A stretch of DNA of 64,000 nucleotides, from positions 1,426,001-1,490,000 of the forward strand of contig JASSUH010000001.1 in the NCBI GenBank assembly GCA_031963445.1, written 5' to 3'. Numbering within the stretch: the first letter of the stretch is position 1; each line of letters opens with the position of its first letter. The notes under the pieces are model-generated. The model searched no databases. It had not been told where the DNA came from and saw only the letters and a program-made list of their open reading frames with translations. Shown piece by piece: positions 57,795-64,000 of this stretch. A program made the translations under genes and the position numbers. This stretch comes from JASSUD01 sp031963445. GTDB taxonomy: Bacteria > Pseudomonadota > Gammaproteobacteria > Burkholderiales > Burkholderiaceae.

Positions 57795-59087
57795 ATGCAC
57801 ATCATGATCTCCATAAATAAGATAGCGCCATCAACAAGCTATTCTGTTTCAGGAAATAGCAATCAAAAAATAGATACAAGTAGGAAAAATAGGGGCGAAG
57901 TAAATTTTACTCCTTCCTATTCTAGGAATAATATCTGCAAAGCTATTAATCCATTTATTTTTAATGCATTAAAAATAAATTCAAGAAAAAATAAAAGCAG
58001 TCTCGGTATAAGGCCTCACCCCTTCCAGGATAGAGTGGGATCAGAAATGCCACCTGAGCTGATAGATATTATTATAAATTTTGCTATAAGGCCGCCTTAT
58101 ATACCAATAGAGTATGCAAGGCTATTATGTAAATTGAGGTTGGTTAGCAGATATTTTTACGATAGAGTTACTAGTCAAATATTAACCAATTCAAATATAA
58201 AGTCAGGATGGAATGACGATAAAGTTTTTATTACTAAGGGCGTAAAAAAAATACTTGGCTATAGTTGGCGCATAAAATATTTAGACAAAAAATCACAAGA
58301 AAACTGGTGCAAGCACAAGGTCAAAATCATTGCTGAAAATAAACTACTACACAGTAATCAGGTTGAATTTTGTTTTAAAAAAATAATAAATAAAATTCAG
58401 CATGCTTATTTATGGCTCTATCTATTTAATGATATAAGTATATGTAAAATTCTCGATGTTTTATCAAAAAAATCAAACTTAAAATCATTAGAATTAAATG
58501 TAGGGGTTAACAATTCTTATTGCAATAAAGAATGCACAGAAAAAATTATAACAACATTAGAAAAAAATAAAAAATTACATCATATTTCACATTTATGCTT
58601 GGATAGAAATGTTTTGGATATTAAAAAACTTGACCAATTTATGCAGGCGTTGCTAAATAAAAAAATTCAATACCTCATTTTTCAATTTAATCCAATTTAT
58701 GATAAGGGGGCGAAAATTATATCTAAATATTTAAAAAGCTTATATATTTATCGCTTGGAAATAATGAGCGCAGAACTTGGTAACGAAAGCGTTAAAATTT
58801 TAATTGAGAATTTACCTAAAGGGCTAAGAGATTTGTCATTAACGTATAATAATATTAATAAAAATGGAGCGGAAATATTTTTCAAAGGTTTAGAGAGTAC
58901 AAAGATTGAAAAAGCATCTCTGCAGGGCAATGATTTATCTGGCTATCAAGCAGATCATTTGCGAGAAACAGCTAAATTTTCCACACTAGAATTGATAAGC
59001 TTATATGATTGCAATTTAGATGAGAGTAAATCTAATTTTAAGAAAATAAAAAATATAAATAAAAAAGAAATTTATATTTCATTTTAA
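57795..59087 (+). CDS. AT-rich F-box-like / leucine-rich-repeat protein
   Basis: A 430-residue protein of unusually AT-rich coding sequence compared with its neighbours. Residues 1-80 are polar and Ser/Asn/Lys-rich. Residues 84-131 fit an F-box: EMPPELIDIIINFA ... CKLRLVSRYFYDRVT. From about 230 to the end lie leucine-rich repeats of the ribonuclease-inhibitor type (LKSLELNVGVNN, LRDLSLTYNNINKNGAEIFF, IEKASLQGNDLSG). F-box plus LRR is the layout of bacterial effectors that enter host SCF ubiquitin ligases, such as Ralstonia GALA proteins. ATG codons at 57795 and 57804 are both possible, neither with a strong ribosome-binding site. Host-ubiquitin targeting is inferred. Confidence 0.65.
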   Translation: MHIMISINKIAPSTSYSVSGNSNQKIDTSRKNRGEVNFTPSYSRNNICKAINPFIFNALKINSRKNKSSLGIRPHPFQDRVGSEMPPELIDIIINFAIRPPYIPIEYARLLCKLRLVSRYFYDRVTSQILTNSNIKSGWNDDKVFITKGVKKILGYSWRIKYLDKKSQENWCKHKVKIIAENKLLHSNQVEFCFKKIINKIQHAYLWLYLFNDISICKILDVLSKKSNLKSLELNVGVNNSYCNKECTEKIITTLEKNKKLHHISHLCLDRNVLDIKKLDQFMQALLNKKIQYLIFQFNPIYDKGAKIISKYLKSLYIYRLEIMSAELGNESVKILIENLPKGLRDLSLTYNNINKNGAEIFFKGLESTKIEKASLQGNDLSGYQADHLRETAKFSTLELISLYDCNLDESKSNFKKIKNINKKEIYISF

Positions 59088-59321
59088 AGCTGGCATTTAA
59101 TTTCTATGAGATATAAATTTTTCAATTTATCGAGAAATAGCTCGATCTAAAAAGGCTGAGACACTCTTGTGAGAAAGCGTATAGCCGTGATGGCTTGTAG
59201 CTTTGTTGAAACGCGAGCATTCTCCTTTTAGCTTTTCTCCTCAAAAGGTCTAGAATTTATCCCGCATAGGTTATTTTACTGATTGCCTTAGTTCTTTTTA
59301 AGGAGTTAAGGGGGTGATCTT

Positions 59322-59744
59322 ATGTCAACGAGAGCGGAGAAAACCGCCTTTGCGCAACGGTTGCAGATAGCTTTAGATCAGCTTGTATTAAAGGCTACGC
59401 CCAATCCAAATGTTAAAACGATTAAAGGAGCAACAGACTTAGCTCGGCAGTTTAATTTGAGACATCATGGTGCAGCGGGTATTACGGTGCAAGCTGCGCA
59501 TAAATGGTTAAAAGGGCAAGTCATACCGACGAATGACAAAATAAAAACGTTAGCCGAATGGCTAGGGGTGGGTGAATATTGGTTGCATTATGGGCCGTTG
59601 CCTGAAGCGGAAGCCTTAAAAGCGAAGCTAATGCCTTCGCTCTCTACATTAAAATTAGTAGAAGAAATTGAAATTTTACCTGTATATCAACGATATCTTA
59701 TTGAAGAGTTGGTGAAGCAGTTTGATAAACATACTTCTTGTTGA
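59322..59744 (+). CDS. Helix-turn-helix (XRE/Cro-like) regulator
   Basis: A 140-residue DNA-binding protein. The helix-turn-helix region spans about residues 38-75 (GITVQAAHKWLKGQVIPTND, then KTLAEWLGVGEYWLHYGPLP), as in phage-repressor-like regulators common in Burkholderia. GGAGTTAAGGGGGTG precedes the ATG and a strong terminator follows the stop. Its targets are unknown; it sits between an F-box/LRR-like gene and a small membrane protein, either of which could be controlled. Confidence 0.8.
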   Translation: MSTRAEKTAFAQRLQIALDQLVLKATPNPNVKTIKGATDLARQFNLRHHGAAGITVQAAHKWLKGQVIPTNDKIKTLAEWLGVGEYWLHYGPLPEAEALKAKLMPSLSTLKLVEEIEILPVYQRYLIEELVKQFDKHTSC

Positions 59745-59753
59745 AAGTGAGCT

Positions 59754-59789
59754 GCCTCAGGTAATGAAACGTTATCTGAGGCTTTTTTT
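59754..59789 (+). terminator. Rho-independent terminator
   Basis: GCCTCAGGTAA-TGAAACG-TTATCTGAGGC followed by seven T residues; an 11-pair stem nine bases after the regulator gene. Confidence 0.92.
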
Positions 59790-59919
59790 GCGCCTTATAC
59801 ATGCAAAAAAGAAGATCGAAAGTATTTGACTGCTATATACAAGGCGCTTAGTCGCTCTCTTACGTGTCGTATAGGGGGAGGGCTCTCCTAACTTACGCTC
59901 GAATCAAATCAAAAATGAG

Positions 59920-60357
59920 TTAAGTCAGATCACTGCCATTCATAGAGAAAGTAGATCTTTCATGGGTTGTCATTCTGAATTGAGCAAGAGAGATGACTTT
60001 GGGGTTAGCGTCATTAGATCGTTTCGCCAATTTGTCAAGGATACAAAAGTAAGCAGCAGCACCCCAAAGGGTAATTGAAACACCTAACCAGAGGGAAGCT
60101 CCTCTATCCATCCACTTTGCCCCATTTTTGTCGTTAGCTTCCTCTAATGTTTGGCTCGCTATGCTAAGGCTTGCCGTAAGCAAGGCAGCAGCTGTGCCGC
60201 CTACCGCGGAAAATAGGGCTTGTAAGGTTGCGATAGATGGTCCCGTAGAGGCGTCATGTCCTGTAGGGAAAATGATCTCTTCCTTTTTAGAGACAGAATT
60301 CGTGTAGCGCATTGAGGGAAATGTATTGGGGGGAGTGGTAGCAGCAGGATTCATCAA
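59920..60357 (-). CDS. Small unknown membrane protein with paired hydrophobic segments
   Basis: A 145-residue unrecognised protein. A polar Thr/Ser/Pro-rich N-terminus (residues 1-40) is followed by two hydrophobic helices, at about 42-67 (LFSAVGGTAAALLTASLSIA) and 86-106 (ASLWLGVSITLWGAAAYFCI), separated by a charged loop, and a polar tail. The layout resembles the gene at 32169-32750, and its upstream DNA shares a 22-base motif with that of the gene at 30642-31472. Possible member of a set of co-regulated host-interaction proteins; inference only. Confidence 0.55.
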   Translation of the reverse strand: MMNPAATTPPNTFPSMRYTNSVSKKEEIIFPTGHDASTGPSIATLQALFSAVGGTAAALLTASLSIASQTLEEANDKNGAKWMDRGASLWLGVSITLWGAAAYFCILDKLAKRSNDANPKVISLAQFRMTTHERSTFSMNGSDLT

Positions 60358-60815
60358 TATTTTCCTTTTTTTAGCTGAGAATGCTTCTTTAATTTATGGA
60401 GGCTGCATTACAGCTTGTGTTAAGAGGTTTGAGTATTAGAATGGTCTGAAATATTGATTTTTTCTTAGAATCTGCTCAAAGCCTGTCCGCGGGTATTGTT
60501 CCCTTTAAGCGTTTTTATGAGATAGGGGCTAGAAGGCTCTAAAGGAGTGTGGGCGAGAGTATGCTGCGTTGTTATATCTGTTGCGTATTACTTTATCTGT
60601 ACTTCTTGAGTGAGGAGAAAAAAGACAGAGATTGGGAACCTAGAAAATTAAAAATGATATGATGCGCGTCTTGCTTCTAGTGCCGCCTGTCTGAATGTTA
60701 ATTGCCTTGTTGTAGGCAAAGTGAATCAGAGGGAGCCGCGCTTTACTAGTACTGGCAGTTTAGGTTGCAGTAGTTTTAAAAACTTTCCATACACTTCGTA
60801 GTAAAAAGGTTGACC
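60358..60815. other. Divergent region between the small membrane protein gene and nuoA
   Basis: About 450 bases. It contains the shared motif copy at 60434-60455 and, nearer nuoA, a possible -10 TATGAT at 60658-60663 without a good -35. A tRNA-Leu gene, common before nuoA in relatives, was looked for and not found. Confidence 0.4.
60434..60455 (-). promoter_or_regulatory. Shared upstream motif (copy 2)
   Basis: Plus-strand TATTAGAATGGTCTGAAATATT, about 77 bases before the start of the gene at 60357. It is 20/22 identical to the copy at 31618-31639. Confidence 0.4.
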
Positions 60816-61175
60816 TTGAACCTCTCAGCTTATTTTCCTGTCTTCCTATTCCTAGTCATTGGGGTTGGCGTTGGGCTTGCTTTAGTAAGCCTTGGCAAAT
60901 TGTTAGGCCCCAACAAACCCAATAGCGAAAAGAATTCCCCCTATGAATGTGGCTTCCCCGCCTTTGAAGATGCGCGGATGAAGTTTGATGTGCGGTACTA
61001 CCTGATTGCCATCCTTTTTATTATTTTTGATTTGGAAACAGCTTTCTTGTTTCCCTGGGGTGTTGCGTTAAAAGATATTGGTTGGCCAGGCTTTGCCGCA
61101 ATGATGGTTTTTGTTCTCGAATTTGTCCTTGGTTTTGCCTATATCTGGAAAAAGGGCGGATTTGATTGGGAATAG
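60816..61175 (+). CDS. nuoA: NADH-quinone oxidoreductase subunit A
   Basis: A 119-residue membrane subunit of respiratory Complex I with three helices and the conserved loop PNSEKNSPYECGFPAFEDAR before KFDVRYYLIAILFIIFDLET. I chose the TTG at 60816 (MNLSAYFPVFLFL) because it matches the length in relatives and has AAGG six bases upstream; an earlier TTG at 60810 would add two residues. It is the first gene of the nuo operon. Confidence 0.95.
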   Translation: MNLSAYFPVFLFLVIGVGVGLALVSLGKLLGPNKPNSEKNSPYECGFPAFEDARMKFDVRYYLIAILFIIFDLETAFLFPWGVALKDIGWPGFAAMMVFVLEFVLGFAYIWKKGGFDWE

Positions 61176-61308
61176 CCCGTATAGGTTGGAGCAGATGTTG
61201 AGCGACAGCCTTTTCGTTGCAGCCTATTAATAATTGAATGACTTTACCTAACGAAGTGCACAGCAAAAAAACTGCGTTTGCGCAGTAGTTTGGCATGTGG
61301 AGTGAAAG

Positions 61309-61788
61309 ATGAGTATTGAAGGAATTCTAAAAGAAGGGTTTATCACCACGACGGCAGATAAACTGATCAATTGGACACGCACTGGCTCGCTTTGGCCAAT
61401 GACGTTTGGCTTAGCTTGCTGCGCAGTAGAAATGATGCATGCGGGGGCGTCTCGCTATGATTTGGATCGTTTTGGTGTCGTGTTCCGGCCAAGTCCACGT
61501 CAAGCTGATGTGATGATTGTGGCCGGTACGCTTTGTAATAAAATGGCGCCCGCCTTACGTAAAGTGTATGACCAAATGCCTGAGCCGCGCTGGGTTATTT
61601 CGATGGGATCATGCGCGAATGGCGGTGGCTATTACCACTACTCCTATTCAGTCGTGCGCGGTTGTGACCGTATTGTGCCAGTTGATGTTTATGTGCCAGG
61701 TTGCCCACCGACTGCTGAGGCGCTGGTATACGGCATTATTCAATTGCAAGCTAAGATTAAAAGAACTCAGACCATTGCACGTCGATAA
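61309..61788 (+). CDS. nuoB: NADH-quinone oxidoreductase subunit B
   Basis: A 159-residue peripheral subunit that carries the terminal iron-sulfur cluster N2. Cluster ligands are visible in TFGLACCAVEMMHAG, SMGSCANGGGYYH and VYVPGCPPTAEAL. Length is standard. A family A repeat starts at its stop codon and separates it from nuoC. Confidence 0.97.
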   Translation: MSIEGILKEGFITTTADKLINWTRTGSLWPMTFGLACCAVEMMHAGASRYDLDRFGVVFRPSPRQADVMIVAGTLCNKMAPALRKVYDQMPEPRWVISMGSCANGGGYYHYSYSVVRGCDRIVPVDVYVPGCPPTAEALVYGIIQLQAKIKRTQTIARR

Positions 61789-61905
61789 GAACCTGTTTAG
61801 GGTCTCTAAGCAGAAAGCGCTGAGAGGTGCTTGGTAGTTATGTTGGGGTTCCTTCGTCACCCCAACCTACGATTTGTCGATATTCGTAGGTTGTGCAGGT
61901 TATTT
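61786..61905. repeat. MITE-like repeat, family A (copy 7, inverted orientation)
   Basis: TAAGAACCTGTTTAGGGTCT, then CTAAGCAGAAAGCGCTGAGA-GGTGCTTGGTAG (the reverse complement of the right arm of copy 3), then TTGGGGTTCCTTCGTCACCC and CCTACGATTTGTCGATATTC. The far terminus is lost. It lies within the nuo operon and includes the nuoB stop codon. Confidence 0.85.
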
Positions 61906-61933
61906 AGTGTTGTATCAATAAATTCTTTTAAAT

Positions 61934-62530
61934 ATGACTCGTAAACTTGAGATTCTTCAATCCACCCTAAAAGCGACGTTTGGTGCTAGCTTGCTGGACA
62001 TCAGCGAAGCATTTGGTGAGCTTACGATAGTGGTGCAGGCTAACGATTATCTTGAAGTGGTGCGCCGTTTACGTGATGAGCCAACGTTAGATTTTGCTCA
62101 GCTGATGGATTTATGCGGCGTTGACTATTCCGGCTATGGTGATGGCACCTACGACGGTTTACGTTTCGCCGTTGTGCTGCATTTACTCTCGCTCACGCAC
62201 AATTGGCGTGTGCGCGTTAAAGTATTTGCACCAGATAGCGCAATGCCAATCGTGCCTTCAGTAGTTGAAATTTGGAATTCAGCCAATTGGTATGAGCGCG
62301 AAGCATTTGATTTATTCGGTATAGTTTTCGATGGTCATCCTGACTTGCGTCGAATTCTCACCGACTATGGATTTATTGGTTATCCGTTTCGTAAAGATTT
62401 TCCCACTTCAGGTTACGTTGAGATGCGTTACGACGAAACAGAAAAACGGGTCATTTATCAACCGGTTACCATCGAGCCGCGTGAACTCACGCCGCGTGTG
62501 ATCCGTGAGGATAGTTATGGCGAAAATTAA
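61934..62530 (+). CDS. nuoC: NADH-quinone oxidoreductase subunit C
   Basis: A 198-residue 30-kDa-type peripheral subunit of Complex I. Recognisable are LMDLCGVDYSGYGDG and the family signature NWYEREAFDLFGIVFDGHPD followed by LRRILTDYGFIGYPFRKDFP. Its end overlaps the nuoD start by 14 bases, so the two are translationally coupled. Confidence 0.96.
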   Translation: MTRKLEILQSTLKATFGASLLDISEAFGELTIVVQANDYLEVVRRLRDEPTLDFAQLMDLCGVDYSGYGDGTYDGLRFAVVLHLLSLTHNWRVRVKVFAPDSAMPIVPSVVEIWNSANWYEREAFDLFGIVFDGHPDLRRILTDYGFIGYPFRKDFPTSGYVEMRYDETEKRVIYQPVTIEPRELTPRVIREDSYGEN

Positions 62531-63770
62531 AAACTATACGTTAAATTTTGGGCCGCAACATCCGGCAGCACACGGAGTGCTGCGTTTGGTGCTCGAGCTT
62601 GACGGTGAAGTGATCCAACGTGCTGACCCGCATATTGGTCTTTTACATCGCGCTACCGAAAAACTTGCCGAGACCAAAACTTATCTGCAGGCGTTGCCTT
62701 ATATGGACCGTCTGGATTACGTCTCGATGATGGCGAACGAGCACGCCTATGTAATGGCGATTGAGCGTTTGCTGGGTGCCGAAGTGCCGGTGCGCGCGCA
62801 ATATATCCGCGTGATGTTCGATGAGATCACTCGTATCCTGAACCATTTGATGTGGATTGGTTCACACGCGCTTGATGTGGGCGCGATGGCCGTATTTTTG
62901 TATGCGTTCCGTGAGCGTGAAGATTTAATGGACGTTTACGAGGCAGTCTCTGGCGCACGTATGCATGCAGCATACTATCGGCCAGGTGGTGTATACCGAG
63001 ATTTGCCCGATGCCATGCCGCAATATAAAGTCTCAAAAATTCGCAACGCAAAAGCCTTGGCTGCGTTAAATGAATCGCGCAGCGGGTCAGTGCTGGATTT
63101 TATTGATGACTTTACGCAGCGTTTCCCACACTGTGTTGATGAATACGAAACGCTTTTGACCGATAACCGCATTTGGAAGCAGCGTCTGGTAGGAATTGGC
63201 GTCGTAAGTCCTGAGCGCGCTTTGCAGTTAGGGTTAACTGGGCCAATGTTGCGTGGCTCTGGGGTTGAGTGGGATTTACGTAAAAAGCAGCCTTATGAAG
63301 TGTATGATCGGCTCGATTTCGATATTCCTGTCGGCACCAATGGTGACTGTTACGACCGTTATCTAGTGCGCGTTGAAGAAATGCGGCAAGCCAATCACAT
63401 CATCAAGCAATGCATTGCTTGGTTACGTGAAAATCCTGGCCCTGTGATGATCGATAACCATAAAATAGCGCCTCCTAAACGGGTCGATATGAAGACCAAT
63501 ATGGAAGAGCTGATTCACCATTTCAAGCTTTTCACTGAAGGGATGCATGTGCCTGAAGGGGAAGCTTATGCAGCGGTTGAGCATCCTAAAGGCGAGTTTG
63601 GTATTTATTTGGTTTCCGATGGGGCAAACAAACCTTATCGTTTAAAGATCCGTGCGCCAGGTTTTGCTCATTTGTCTGCGCTAGACGAAATGGCAAAGGG
63701 TCATATGATTGCTGATGCAGTTACTATTATTGGTACGCAAGATATTGTATTTGGTGAAATAGATCGTTAA
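62517..63770 (+). CDS. nuoD: NADH-quinone oxidoreductase subunit D
   Basis: A 417-residue 49-kDa-type subunit that with NuoB forms the quinone-binding site. The start at 62517 (MAKIKNYTLNFGPQHPAAHG) agrees with the family; an upstream ATG at 62505 inside nuoC would add four residues. The HRATEKLAETKTYLQALPYM region and the end MIADAVTIIGTQDIVFGEID-R are typical. Intact. Confidence 0.97.
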   Translation: MAKIKNYTLNFGPQHPAAHGVLRLVLELDGEVIQRADPHIGLLHRATEKLAETKTYLQALPYMDRLDYVSMMANEHAYVMAIERLLGAEVPVRAQYIRVMFDEITRILNHLMWIGSHALDVGAMAVFLYAFREREDLMDVYEAVSGARMHAAYYRPGGVYRDLPDAMPQYKVSKIRNAKALAALNESRSGSVLDFIDDFTQRFPHCVDEYETLLTDNRIWKQRLVGIGVVSPERALQLGLTGPMLRGSGVEWDLRKKQPYEVYDRLDFDIPVGTNGDCYDRYLVRVEEMRQANHIIKQCIAWLRENPGPVMIDNHKIAPPKRVDMKTNMEELIHHFKLFTEGMHVPEGEAYAAVEHPKGEFGIYLVSDGANKPYRLKIRAPGFAHLSALDEMAKGHMIADAVTIIGTQDIVFGEIDR

Positions 63771-63774
63771 GAAA

Positions 63775-63870
63775 GAATCTGTTCACGATCTCTAAGCAGA
63801 CAGATATTAGAGGTGCTTGGTAGGTTTGTTGGGGTTCCTGCGTCACCCCAACCTACAGTCCTTGCGTAGG
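63775..63870. repeat. MITE-like repeat, family A (copy 8, partial)
   Basis: AGAATCTGTTCACGATCTCT, AAGCAGACAGATATTAGAGG-TGCTTGGTAGG, then TTGGGGTTCCTGCGTCACCC and CCTACAGTCCTTGCGTAGGT. It lies between nuoD and nuoE, in the same orientation as copy 7. Confidence 0.82.
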
Positions 63871-63910
63871 TAATAAAGATTGCTTTGATAAAGAAGAGTC
63901 ACGCTTAAAA

Positions 63911-64000
63911 ATGCTCAGTGCTGAATCCTTACAGAAAATTGATACTGCGGTTGCAAAATATCCGCCTGATCGACGAGAGTCTGCTGTGATGGCAGCGCTT
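63911..64000 (+). CDS. nuoE: NADH-quinone oxidoreductase subunit E, partial
   Basis: The first 30 codons, MLSAESLQKIDTAVAKYPPD then RRESAVMAAL, match the start of NuoE, the [2Fe-2S] subunit of the NADH-oxidising arm. The gene continues past the right edge. The order nuoA-B-C-D-E supports the call. Confidence 0.9.
   Translation, partial: MLSAESLQKIDTAVAKYPPDRRESAVMAAL

Noticed and set aside
60600..60815. tRNA-Leu upstream of nuoA, as in Burkholderia relatives
   Set aside because: No cloverleaf with an appropriate anticodon arm could be formed; only fragments with chance similarity were seen.

Overview
The window looks like a chromosomal segment of a reduced-genome member of the Burkholderiaceae. 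The gene orders pepP-ubiH / fis-purH-ruvC-ruvA-ruvB, dapC-dapD-yffB-dapE-prmB, lptD-surA-pdxA-rsmA, smc-zipA, bfd-tonB-exbB and nuoABCDE are those of Burkholderia relatives. The base composition is lower in G+C than free-living Burkholderia, many intergenic gaps carry short palindromic repeats, and several expected genes (ligA, dusB/dsbC, exbD) are absent from their usual places. Together with eukaryote-like proteins this suggests a host-associated bacterium such as the endofungal Mycoavidus/Glomeribacter group. The assignment is an inference, made without a database search.

Layout. 1-2333: dipeptide ABC transporter (dppB partial, dppA). 2659-10806: a secretion/pilus block with a PilM-like protein, an M23 peptidase, two paralogous secreted Cys-Cys proteins, a small exported protein and a large DotA/TraY-family membrane protein. 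11015-18517: cardiolipin synthase, prmB and the succinylase lysine/diaminopimelate genes dapE, yffB, dapD and dapC, with an unrelated tandem-repeat protein inserted between yffB and dapE. 19014-24844: EamA transporter, smc, zipA. 24879-30359: complete rRNA operon 16S-tRNA-Ile-tRNA-Ala-23S-5S with promoter and terminator. 30642-32750: two unknown membrane proteins. 33035-37749: ruvB, ruvA, a short ORF pair, ruvC, purH, fis. 38162-42679: ubiH, pepP, murU, amgK. 43090-49117: lptD, surA, pdxA, two tiny membrane proteins, rsmA. 49127-54646: a large low-G+C Ser-rich protein, plsC, gmhB, exbB, tonB, bfd. 55053-56703: murI, bfr, tRNA-Ser. 56938-60357: IS1634-type transposase remnant, an AT-rich F-box/LRR-like protein, a helix-turn-helix regulator and a small membrane protein. 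60816-64000: start of the Complex I operon nuoA-E.

Two themes stand out. First, at least three families of short inverted-repeat (MITE-like) elements occupy many of the intergenic spaces, sometimes supplying stop codons or the start of a reading frame. Second, unrecognised ORFs with host-directed features are inserted into otherwise conserved housekeeping operons, usually on the opposite strand. The features include candidate N-myristoylation starts, an AT-hook plus nuclear-localisation-like basic runs, F-box plus leucine-rich repeats, a PP1-docking-like motif and Inc-like paired hydrophobic segments. They form a candidate effector repertoire that could be delivered by a DotA-type type IV secretion system, although no delivery has been shown and the rest of that system lies outside the window.
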